Shown in pieces: positions 23,206 to 28,942 of a stretch of DNA of 32,370 nt. This stretch comes from an uncultured Bacilli bacterium. GTDB taxonomy: Bacteria; Bacillota_I; Bacilli_A; RF39; UBA660. The notes under the pieces were generated by a model that saw only the letters and a program-made list of their open reading frames with translations, made no database searches and had not been told where the DNA came from. The stretch is taken from assembly GCA_947627435.1 (NCBI GenBank), contig CANQWB010000014.1:1-32370 (forward strand), given 5' to 3'. Positions within the stretch are counted from its first letter, which is position 1. Each line of letters opens with the position of its first letter. The position numbers and the translations under genes were made by a program.

Positions 23206-23718
23206 TCATTGTAATTTGTTTTTTAAATTTTCTATTTCACTTTCCATTTTCTTTTGACGCGCTAATATTTCGTCTATTTTATCGTGTAATTCTTCAATAA
23301 TTAGTTCCGTTTTTAAGTCTGTTTTGTAGTCATTCTGATTGCGCAAAGTATCTTTTTTCGCTTGACGATTTTGACTCATCATAATAATTGGAGCTTGTAT
23401 GGCAGCAACACAAGATAATACAAGATTTAATAATATAAAAGGAAATGGATCAATTGCTTTAGATAATAATACTCCATTTAATATAATCCAACCAATCAAA
23501 AATAAAGAAAAACTGATGATAAATTTCCAACTACCTGCAAATTTAGTTAATTTATCCGCCACTTTATCACCAAGTGTCATATTTTCTTCTTCTTTTTTAT
23601 CAACATCTACACTAATTGGATTATCAACAAGCATATCTAAAAGTTCTTCTTCACTTTGTTCATCAATATTCTGATTTAATAACATTTTTACAATTTCTTT
23701 TTTATTGATTTCTTTCAT
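23206..23718 (-). CDS. DUF1003 family membrane protein
   Basis: A 170-residue protein. An acidic N-terminal part (1-45) is followed by TLGDKVADKLTKFAGSWKFI, the family entry motif, two membrane helices (about 66-87 and 91-113), then SQNRQAKKDTLRNQNDYKTDLKTE and a C-terminal coiled coil (about 135-170). These are the hallmarks of DUF1003, a family of unknown function found in many bacteria. The ribosome binding site is GGGTGAT. It lies 53 nt upstream of mutY with no clear terminator between them, so cotranscription is possible. Confidence 0.85.
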   Translation of the reverse strand: MKEINKKEIVKMLLNQNIDEQSEEELLDMLVDNPISVDVDKKEEENMTLGDKVADKLTKFAGSWKFIISFSLFLIGWIILNGVLLSKAIDPFPFILLNLVLSCVAAIQAPIIMMSQNRQAKKDTLRNQNDYKTDLKTELIIEELHDKIDEILARQKKMESEIENLKNKLQ

Positions 23719-23806
23719 TTTATATCACCCACTAATATAAATGTACCACACCATTTCAAAATTTCAAGTTTAAATTTGTCATTGCAATACAAAATATATA
23801 TTTGAT

Positions 23807-23830
23807 ATAAAAAAGGCAAGCTAGTTGCCT
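23807..23830 (-). terminator. Rho-independent terminator downstream of the 70-residue orphan gene
   Basis: Stem AGGCAA / TTGCCT (23814-23819 with 23825-23830), 5-nt loop, followed by a T run on the minus strand. Confidence 0.8.
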
Positions 23831-23880
23831 CACATGAAATATATTTTTATCTTTTCTTGCTTATGGAGTTACCATTGTTG

Positions 23881-24093
23881 CTACATTTTTTTTAGTAACC
23901 TTTTTTGATGATCATCTTTTGGATTTGAATCAAATAAATTTACGATAAAATCTGAGTTGTGCTTTATATTAGAATCTGTTATATTTAGTTTTTCTAAAGG
24001 ACCATTTGTAGTGCTTCTTACTACAGTAATTGTTTCCGGAAAAGGTTCCTTCTCAAATTTTTTTATGATAGTGTTTCCATTATTTAACAACAT
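23881..24093 (-). CDS. Small hydrophilic protein of unknown function
   Basis: A 70-residue protein with a strong AAAGGAGG ribosome binding site, its own TTGTAG-17-TAAAAT promoter (24117-24145) and its own terminator (23807-23830), so it is very likely expressed. No signal peptide, membrane helix or Cys is visible. The N-terminal half is beta-like (ETITVVRSTTNGPLEKLNIT) and the C-terminus is basic (KRLLKKM). I do not recognise a family. It opens the AT-rich accessory stretch that continues to the tRNA-Leu gene. Confidence 0.65.
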   Translation of the reverse strand: MLLNNGNTIIKKFEKEPFPETITVVRSTTNGPLEKLNITDSNIKHNSDFIVNLFDSNPKDDHQKRLLKKM

Positions 24094-24116
24094 ATTTATC
24101 CTCCTTTATATGCATT

Positions 24117-24145
24117 ATTTTAGCATATTTTATGATTGACTACAA
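24117..24145 (-). promoter_or_regulatory. Promoter of the 70-residue orphan gene
   Basis: TTGTAG (24140-24145), 17-nt spacer, TAAAAT (24117-24122) on the minus strand, 23 nt before the ATG. Confidence 0.6.
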
Positions 24146-24225
24146 CTATCTTCAAAATAAGATAAGGATAGATAGTCCATATATTTTAACACACATACTA
24201 TTTATAGATAAATTGCCATGTTTGC

Positions 24226-24254
24226 TTGTAGAAAACATATACAAATAGTATAAT
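24226..24254 (+). promoter_or_regulatory. Promoter of the self-folded RNA element
   Basis: TTGTAG (24226-24231), 17-nt spacer, TATAAT (24249-24254). Initiation about 7 nt later would place the RNA 5' end exactly at the start of the outer stem (24261). The same -35 hexamer drives the divergent orphan gene at 24117-24145. Confidence 0.7.
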
Positions 24255-24260
24255 ATTGTT

Positions 24261-24493
24261 AGGAACATTTGATGTGAGTGTCGTCCTCCCAACTTTTTAG
24301 TAGGAAGGAGGTAGATATATGAACAATAAGGCTTTTATTTTAAAGGTACTTAAGCTCACTCTATCATTTTATTACTATCTACCTTACTGGTATTAGCAAC
24401 AAAAAATAGACACTCTTCAACATTGATAGAGTGCCAACCCTAAATTCTTAGAGGACGACATTCACTTTGCAGAATCGAATGTTCCTCTTTTTT
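24261..24493 (+). ncRNA. Self-folded RNA with 5'-3' pairing, sequestered ribosome binding site and terminator
   Basis: The predicted transcript pairs its two ends. Nine bp join 24261-24269 with 24478-24486, directly followed by six T, so the stem is also a terminator. A second stem of 15 bp (one G-U) joins 24274-24288 with 24451-24465. A third perfect 10-bp stem joins 24357-24366 with 24424-24433. Inside, CCTCC (24285-24289) can instead pair with the GGAGG ribosome binding site (24307-24311) of a 25-codon ORF. The pairing options are mutually exclusive, as in type I toxin mRNAs or attenuated leaders. I know no Rfam family that it clearly matches. Confidence 0.65.
24319..24396 (+). CDS. 25-residue peptide ORF inside the folded RNA (toxin-like or leader peptide, possibly frameshifted)
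   Basis: ATG follows a strong AAGGAGGT ribosome binding site by 7 nt. The peptide reads MNNKAFILKVLKLTLS and ends FYYYLPYWY, rich in aromatic residues. The -1 frame is open from 24354 to a TAA at 24441-24443 and encodes IILLLSTLLVLATKNRHSS, a convincing membrane helix with a basic flank, ending LIECQP. A one-base indel between about 24354 and 24393 would join the two into a peptide of about 42 residues resembling a type I toxin. As it stands it is either a Tyr-rich leader peptide or a decayed toxin. No obvious slippery heptamer lies in the overlap. Confidence 0.45.
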   Translation: MNNKAFILKVLKLTLSFYYYLPYWY

Positions 24494-24608
24494 ATTTTAT
24501 GCAAGGTTTCTTGCTAAATACATATTATCATAAAAATATATCTTTGACAAGTCGTTTTTAAATAGAGAAATTTAAATCAAAATAAAAGCAAATCAATTTT
24601 ACTATATT

Positions 24609-24638
24609 TTGATAAAAACAATTTTTTAATGATATAAT
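24609..24638 (+). promoter_or_regulatory. Promoter of the HAD-HD gene pair
   Basis: TTGATA (24609-24614), 18-nt spacer, TATAAT (24633-24638), 33 nt before the HAD start. Confidence 0.65.
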
Positions 24639-24671
24639 ATTTATGAAATCAATTAATTTAAGGGTGATTAT

Positions 24672-25349
24672 ATGGGAAAAATAGTTATCTTTGACTGGGG
24701 TGGCGTTATTATGCATAAGGACCCAGTTAATGATAATGATAAACAAGCAATTATTAGAACAATCAAAAATTTTAATAGTGCTTTAACTGATGATGAGGCT
24801 TGGAATATTTATATTAATACATTAGTAGATGAGAACGGTATATTTATAAGCAGACGAAATGATGAAGAAAGTAAAATAAAATGGATAGATAGACTTAACT
24901 CTGCTGGTAATCTTAATACTACGATAGAAGAATTCACAAAAAAGTTTATTGAGGAGCATTTAAAGGTTGGATATTATAAAGATTTGGTTGATTATATTCA
25001 CTCTTTAAAAGATAAATGTAAAATTGCTATATTTTCAGATTTAATCTATTGTTGTGCTCCAGTGTTAGATAAACAAGTGGATTTATCACAGTTTGACCAT
25101 GTTTGGCTTTCTTTCATAACTCATGTTAGAAAAAATGAAGAGGCTGCTTTTCAAATTGTTGAACAAGATTTACAAACATCTTCAAATAACATTTTATTTA
25201 TTGATGATACTTCAATAAATATTGAAAACGCAAAAAAACGAGGATGGAATACTTATCAAGCATTTGGTTATGAATTAGATAAAATTCAAAACTCTGTTGA
25301 ACAATTTTTAAGTAAGGATTTAGATTCAAAAAATGAGTTTAGGAGATGA
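24672..25349 (+). CDS. HAD-superfamily hydrolase
   Basis: A 225-residue protein with motif I IFDWGGVI (nucleophile D8; the usual second Asp is Gly, as in the FDxGGV subgroup of YihX-like and haloacid-dehalogenase-like members). Motif II is IFSDL (S122), motif III the Lys in HVRKNE (K154) and motif IV LFIDDT (D178, D179). The cap between about 15 and 100 is helical. A phosphatase acting on a small phosphorylated metabolite is likely, but the Gly in place of the acid/base Asp leaves the reaction uncertain. AGGGTGAT precedes the ATG. The stop is 4 nt before the HD-domain start, so the two are translationally linked. Confidence 0.85.
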   Translation: MGKIVIFDWGGVIMHKDPVNDNDKQAIIRTIKNFNSALTDDEAWNIYINTLVDENGIFISRRNDEESKIKWIDRLNSAGNLNTTIEEFTKKFIEEHLKVGYYKDLVDYIHSLKDKCKIAIFSDLIYCCAPVLDKQVDLSQFDHVWLSFITHVRKNEEAAFQIVEQDLQTSSNNILFIDDTSINIENAKKRGWNTYQAFGYELDKIQNSVEQFLSKDLDSKNEFRR

Positions 25350-25353
25350 AAAC

Positions 25354-26133
25354 ATGAATATGTATAATAATGCGCAAAAGTATTTTGACTTTTTTATAAA
25401 AAGTAATTTTGATTTAAATAATGAAAAGATTATGCATAAAGTCAAACATACTTATCAAGTAGTAAATAATGCAAAATATATTTGTGAAGATATGAAATTA
25501 AGTGATGAAGATAAAGATTTAGCAATGGTAATTGCGCTTTTACATGATATCGGAAGATTTGACCAAGCAAAACAAATGAATACTTTTAGAGAAGATATAA
25601 CAGGCTATGATCATGCTACTTTAGGAGTTAAACTTTTATTTGAACAAAATGAAATAAGAAATTTTATTGAGACAAATAAATATGATGAAATTATTAAAAA
25701 AGCAGTTGGGAATCATAGTAAATATATTTTAGATGAAATAAATATGACTGATAAGGAAATACTACATTCTAAAATAATAAGAGATGCAGATAAAATTGAT
25801 AGTTTTAGAGCTAAAACAACAGATGATATTTATACAATGGCAAATATAACTGAAAAAGATATTGAGGAATCTAAAATTACAGATAAAGTATATAATGATT
25901 TTATGAATGAAAAGACAATTTTAAGCAAGGATAGAAAAACTGGAATTGATATTTGGGTTTCTTATATAGCATTTGTTTTTGACCTTAATTTTAATAGTAG
26001 TTTGAAATTAATAAAAGAAAAAGATTATATTAATAAATTATTTAATAGATTCTCTTATAAAAATGATGATGAAAAAATGAGTTTATTAAAAGATAAAGCA
26101 AATAATTATTTAAATTGTAAACTTAAACAATAA
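25354..26133 (+). CDS. HD-domain metal-dependent phosphohydrolase
   Basis: A 259-residue protein with a typical HD domain: H32 in KHTYQV, H64-D65 in LLHDIGRF, H89 in YDHATLG, H116 in GNHSKY and D144 in RDADKID. These ligands are expected to bind one or two divalent metals and hydrolyse a phosphate ester, for example a nucleotide. The start at 25354 is chosen because AGGAG lies 8 nt upstream; the upstream in-frame ATG would overlap the HAD gene and has no ribosome binding site. Codon use is extremely AT-rich (many ATA, AAA and AAT), more so than nearby housekeeping genes, suggesting acquisition with its HAD partner. Confidence 0.85.
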   Translation: MNMYNNAQKYFDFFIKSNFDLNNEKIMHKVKHTYQVVNNAKYICEDMKLSDEDKDLAMVIALLHDIGRFDQAKQMNTFREDITGYDHATLGVKLLFEQNEIRNFIETNKYDEIIKKAVGNHSKYILDEINMTDKEILHSKIIRDADKIDSFRAKTTDDIYTMANITEKDIEESKITDKVYNDFMNEKTILSKDRKTGIDIWVSYIAFVFDLNFNSSLKLIKEKDYINKLFNRFSYKNDDEKMSLLKDKANNYLNCKLKQ

Positions 26134-26188
26134 GAATATTTCTCAATTAATGGAGATATTATATAGTGTAGTACAAAAAATCCATGGA

Positions 26189-26217
26189 TTGACTTTAATG
26201 ATGATTTGTGCTACAAT
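26189..26217 (+). promoter_or_regulatory. Promoter of a compact non-coding transcription unit
   Basis: TTGACT (26189-26194), 17-nt spacer, TACAAT (26212-26217), a near-consensus pair with no protein gene downstream before the terminator at 26302-26326. Confidence 0.7.
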
Positions 26218-26223
26218 TTAGTT

Positions 26224-26326
26224 ACTCAATGACCAAGGGTTATATGAGTCCTGGAGACGCAACTATTTATTAGTTGCGTTATCCGTTTATATTATATAAA
26301 GTCTCTCATAATTAAGAGATTTTTTT
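26224..26326 (+). ncRNA. Candidate small RNA (about 100 nt) with its own promoter and terminator
   Basis: Downstream of the promoter there is no ORF with a ribosome binding site. A 9-bp stem (26257-26265 with 26271-26279, loop TTTAT) is followed by a terminator: TCTCT / AGAGA (26302-26306 with 26315-26319) and seven T. The 5' part TATGAG (26243-26248) could also pair with CTCATA in the terminator loop region, and GAGAC (26254-26258) with GTCTC, so alternative folds exist as in riboswitches or antisense RNAs. I could not match it to a known family. It lies 90 nt after the HD gene. Confidence 0.5.
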
Positions 26327-26473
26327 ATATTTATTATATTCTTTTAATACCTTTTTTAGATATTCAGGTTCATCAATTAAATATGAGCTTACATTTTTGC
26401 TTCCTTCAAGAATTACGATAACGTCAATTTGAAATTTTAAAACTCGGACTATAAAGTCCGAGTTTAATATCAT
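26312..26473 (-). pseudogene. Doubtful 53-codon frame directly downstream of tRNA-Leu, possibly a C-terminal gene remnant
   Basis: On the minus strand a frame opens at ATG 26473, 3 nt beyond the encoded CCA of the tRNA, and runs to TAA at 26312-26314. Its central part reads IDVIVILEGSKNVSSYLID and then EPEYLKKVLKEYNKYKK, which looks like real protein rather than random AT-rich DNA. There is no ribosome binding site, the tRNA terminator hairpin lies inside it, and its end overlaps the small RNA terminator. A piece of a gene cut by insertion at the tRNA is one explanation; chance is another. Confidence 0.25.
26440..26465 (-). terminator. Strong hairpin terminator after tRNA-Leu
   Basis: A perfect 11-bp stem (26440-26450 with 26455-26465), loop ATAA on the plus strand, 10 nt downstream of the tRNA CCA end. 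The T tract is only TTTT plus AAAA, so it may act mainly in tRNA 3'-end processing. Confidence 0.75.
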
Positions 26474-26475
26474 TT

Positions 26476-26561
26476 TGGTACCGGCCAAGGGATTTGAACC
26501 CTCACAGTATTGCTACCAATGGATTTTGAGTCCATCGCGTCTACCATTCCGCCAGGCCGGT
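26476..26561 (-). tRNA. tRNA-Leu (anticodon CAA)
   Basis: An 86-nt class II tRNA. The acceptor stem is ACCGGCC / GGCCGGT with discriminator A and an encoded CCA (plus-strand TGG at 26476-26478). The D-arm contains AATGGTAGACGC. The anticodon arm is ATGGA-CTCAAAA-TCCAT, giving anticodon CAA (codon UUG). It has a long variable arm, and the T-arm loop is GGTTCAAAT. The promoter is at 26578-26607. Confidence 0.95.
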
Positions 26562-26577
26562 AAATTACAACAAACAA

Positions 26578-26607
26578 ATTATAACATACTTAATGTATGA
26601 AATTCAA
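26578..26607 (-). promoter_or_regulatory. Promoter of tRNA-Leu
   Basis: TTGAAT (26602-26607), 18-nt spacer, TATAAT (26578-26583) on the minus strand, 16 nt before the tRNA 5' end. The spacer holds a CATAC / GTATG palindrome. Confidence 0.65.
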
Positions 26608-26624
26608 TGCTTATTGTTTCTTTT

Positions 26625-27188
26625 TTATGCATTTTCTTGATATTTAGAAGCAAATAAATCCGTTTCTTCTACCTCTTCTTCAGGAATTGGTTCCAATTTT
26701 GGAAGTTGATCAATACTAGACAGTCCAAAATAATCTAAAAAGTCTTTCGTAACACCATATAAAATAGGTCTTCCTGGAGCATCCGATCTACCTAGTTCTT
26801 CAATCAAACCTTTCGCAAGTAATCTACGCATAATATGACTACTACCAATTCCGCGTATCTCGTCTACTGTAACTCTAGTTACAGGACCATTATATGCAAC
26901 TATGGCAAGCGTTTCTAAAGCAGCTTGACTCAGTAAACTTTCATCTTCTTGCTCTACTAATTTTTGATAATACTCTCTATGTTCTTTTTTAGTAGTCAAT
27001 TTTAAATGATTTCCCAAAGCACTCACACGGATTCCACGATCTTCTTTGGCATAATTATCCTGTAATTGTTGTAATATAGAAACAAGTGTCTTTTGATCTA
27101 CCTCTAAAATATTCATAGCTTGATCCATAGAGAGTCCATCTTCTCCAACCACAAAAAGTAGTCCTTCTAATACTGCTACTAAATTCAT
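26625..27188 (-). CDS. scpB: Segregation and condensation protein ScpB
   Basis: A 187-residue winged-helix kleisin partner of the SMC-ScpAB condensin that compacts and segregates the chromosome. It has the conserved block QAALETLAIVAYNGPVTR, the RGIGSSHIMRRLLAKGLIEELGR wing and the GRPILYGVT motif, with normal length. ATG 27188 is preferred: AAAGGGA is about 11 nt upstream, while a GTG at 27197 is too close to it. The start is 1 nt after the scpA stop, so translation is coupled. An acidic tail (EEEVEETD) ends the protein. Confidence 0.95.
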   Translation of the reverse strand: MNLVAVLEGLLFVVGEDGLSMDQAMNILEVDQKTLVSILQQLQDNYAKEDRGIRVSALGNHLKLTTKKEHREYYQKLVEQEDESLLSQAALETLAIVAYNGPVTRVTVDEIRGIGSSHIMRRLLAKGLIEELGRSDAPGRPILYGVTKDFLDYFGLSSIDQLPKLEPIPEEEVEETDLFASKYQENA

Positions 27189-27189
27189 T

Positions 27190-27915
27190 TTACTCACATC
27201 CCTTTAATGATAAAAAGATTTTACTAAAATTGTTTTCTTGTTTAATTTCTAATTCTTGTTTTTTTGCTAAATCTAAAATTGATAAGAAAGTAACGACGAC
27301 ATATTCTTTGGTTAAAACCTCAAACAATTCTTCAAATTCTACTTTCTTTTTTTTCTTTAATAAACTACGGATTTCATTGCTACGAACATGTACGGAATAT
27401 TCTTTTTTGGTAACTGTCGTATGCATTGGTTTTTCTTCCTGTTTACGATCTAAAAATTTCTGAAATGCATTTAATAAATCAGTAATACCCACGTCTCCAA
27501 AATTCATTTGAACATCTTCTTCTTTAAACTCAGATAAACTATTTGGTAATTTGGTTAAATACTGTTTACGATCTAATTCTAATTCCTTCAATTCTGATGT
27601 GATTTCTTTGTATTGTTTATAAGCAATTAAACGCTTAATCAATTGTTCTTTTGGATCTTCTTCATATTCATCTTCTTCATTCTTATGACTTGGTAACAAC
27701 ATCGAAGATTTCATTTCAATCAGTTCTGCTGCCATTGTTAAATATTCACTCGCAATATTTAAATTCATCTCTTCCATCGCATGAATGTAATCTAAATACT
27801 GCTTTGTTATTTCCTCTAATTGAATATCATAAATATCAATGTCTGCTGTTTTAATTAAATGAAGCAGTAAATCCATTGGCCCTTCAAAGGCATCAATTGT
27901 AATTTTGTAATCCAT
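27190..27915 (-). CDS. scpA: Segregation and condensation protein ScpA (kleisin)
   Basis: A 241-residue kleisin bridging the SMC heads. The conserved N-terminus FEGPMDLLLHLIKTADIDIYDI binds the SMC neck, MAAELIEMKSSMLLP follows, and the C-terminal winged helix includes VVTFLSILDLAKKQELEIKQ. The acidic linker (NEEDEYEEDPKEQ) is typical. ATG 27915 is taken as the start with GGATGTGAG upstream; an in-frame GTG three codons earlier is possible. A TATAAT lies about 20 nt upstream. It is divergent from the RNHCP gene and precedes scpB. Confidence 0.95.
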   Translation of the reverse strand: MDYKITIDAFEGPMDLLLHLIKTADIDIYDIQLEEITKQYLDYIHAMEEMNLNIASEYLTMAAELIEMKSSMLLPSHKNEEDEYEEDPKEQLIKRLIAYKQYKEITSELKELELDRKQYLTKLPNSLSEFKEEDVQMNFGDVGITDLLNAFQKFLDRKQEEKPMHTTVTKKEYSVHVRSNEIRSLLKKKKKVEFEELFEVLTKEYVVVTFLSILDLAKKQELEIKQENNFSKIFLSLKGCE

Positions 27916-28003
27916 AGTTCTCACATCCAGTATTTATTATATCATAGTTTTCCTTGCTTTGAAATAAGGAAATTGTGGTATAATAGGCATTAGGTGAGAT
28001 ATC

Positions 28004-28303
28004 ATGAAACAATTTACCATGCGAAATGAAAGCTTTGTTTGTGAACACTGCGGACAAAAAGTAGAAAAATCTGATTATACAGCTCGTGATCACTGTCCTT
28101 ATTGTTTGTATTCAAAACATGTAGATATTAACCCTGGGGATCGTCTTAATACATGTCAAGGTCTTTTAAAACCAATTGGAATAGAAAAATTTAAAGACAC
28201 TTATAAAATTATATATCAATGTGAAAAATGCCATACTATCCATAAAAACATTGCATTAAAAGATGATTCTATAGAAAGAATCATTGAACTATCTGTACAA
28301 TAA
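28004..28303 (+). CDS. RNHCP-domain zinc-ribbon protein
   Basis: A 99-residue protein with three Cys pairs: CEHC (13-16), CPYC (31-34, inside ARDHCPYCLYSKHVD, the motif that names the RNHCP family) and CEKC (73-76). DINPGDRLNTCQGLLKPIGI is also a family signature. Two zinc knuckles are likely. The family is widespread in Bacillota and Actinomycetota and its function is unknown; nucleic-acid binding is a guess from the fold. AGGTGAG precedes the ATG. Its promoter region is shared divergently with scpA. Confidence 0.85.
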   Translation: MKQFTMRNESFVCEHCGQKVEKSDYTARDHCPYCLYSKHVDINPGDRLNTCQGLLKPIGIEKFKDTYKIIYQCEKCHTIHKNIALKDDSIERIIELSVQ

Positions 28304-28330
28304 AAAAATCTACTTTTACAGTAGATTTTT
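28304..28330. terminator. Bidirectional terminator between the RNHCP gene and the Pro-rich membrane protein gene
   Basis: An 11-bp palindrome, AAAAATCTACT / AGTAGATTTTT (28304-28314 with 28320-28330, 5-nt loop). It gives a T run on either strand and serves two convergent genes. Confidence 0.9.
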
Positions 28331-28811
28331 AAAATAATTCAAATAAATATGGTAACGCAATGATAACTGCTAACATACCAACAAATAGCCAAATTAGCAT
28401 CCATAATGTGCTTTTATCCATTTTTTCTTCTGGTAAATTAGAAGTAACTGGAACTTGTTCTGGTGCTTCTTTATGCAATGAAATTTTTGCATCTGGATGT
28501 TCATTGACAACTCCAAACTCTGGTTGCTGTGTCACACTAGAAACTGGAATTTCTGTAAAAGATGTAGTAGCAACTGGAGGTTCTTCATAGGAAACAGGTT
28601 CTACAGGGTCCACTGGTTCTACAGGAGCTACTGGCTCTACAGGAACAACAGGAGTTTCCATTGTAAATGCTGGTTCTACTTGTGGTTCTTGCACAGGCAT
28701 TTCTGCTGGAGTTTCTGTTGATATACTATTTTCTTCTATTGGAGAAGTAGGTACTACTGGTTCTAATGGTTGAATATTATCCAATCCAAAGTTATCATGA
28801 TTTTCGTTCAT
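28329..28811 (-). CDS. Tail-anchored Pro/Glu/Val-rich membrane protein
   Basis: A 160-residue protein without a signal peptide. Residues 1-130 are disordered and acidic, with imperfect PVEPVxPVEP repeats (about 55-76). One C-terminal membrane helix (about 135-157) follows DKST and ends LPYLFELF. The topology would leave the Pro-rich part in the cytoplasm if it is truly tail-anchored. AAGGCGG precedes the ATG. It resembles no enzyme; such proteins may serve as scaffolds for division or envelope proteins, and ezrA lies next upstream. The repeats sit at about 28590-28650 and could vary in number between strains. Confidence 0.6.
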   Translation of the reverse strand: MNENHDNFGLDNIQPLEPVVPTSPIEENSISTETPAEMPVQEPQVEPAFTMETPVVPVEPVAPVEPVDPVEPVSYEEPPVATTSFTEIPVSSVTQQPEFGVVNEHPDAKISLHKEAPEQVPVTSNLPEEKMDKSTLWMLIWLFVGMLAVIIALPYLFELF

Positions 28812-28916
28812 ATATACACCGCCTTATTATATTTTTATTATATCATTGTTATCAAAAATTGCAAACGTTTTTTATTCGTCAAATTATAACATGTAAAGTT
28901 TTATGTCAAATCATTT

Positions 28917-28942
28917 AAAAAGAGAATTTTTGTATTCTCTTT
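28917..28942 (-). terminator. Rho-independent terminator after ezrA
   Basis: A 9-bp stem AAAGAGAAT / ATTCTCTTT (28919-28927 with 28934-28942, 6-nt loop), overlapping the stop codon, then a short T run. Confidence 0.75.

Noticed and set aside
24339-24345. T TTA AAG, a canonical -1 slippery heptamer inside the 25-codon ORF
   Set aside because: A -1 slip there reaches a TAA at 24351 after two codons, so it would not give access to the membrane-helix frame.
26233-26240. CCAAGGG shared between the small RNA and the tRNA-Leu 3' half as a possible attachment-site repeat
   Set aside because: Only seven to eight bases match and the flanks diverge. This is too short for a convincing att repeat, and no integrase is present.
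26241-26262. Similarity of the small RNA segment TGAGTCCTGGAGACGCAAC to a hammerhead ribozyme core
   Set aside because: The invariant CUGANGA and GAAA core elements are not present (TATATGA and GCAA instead), so a cleaving fold is not supported.
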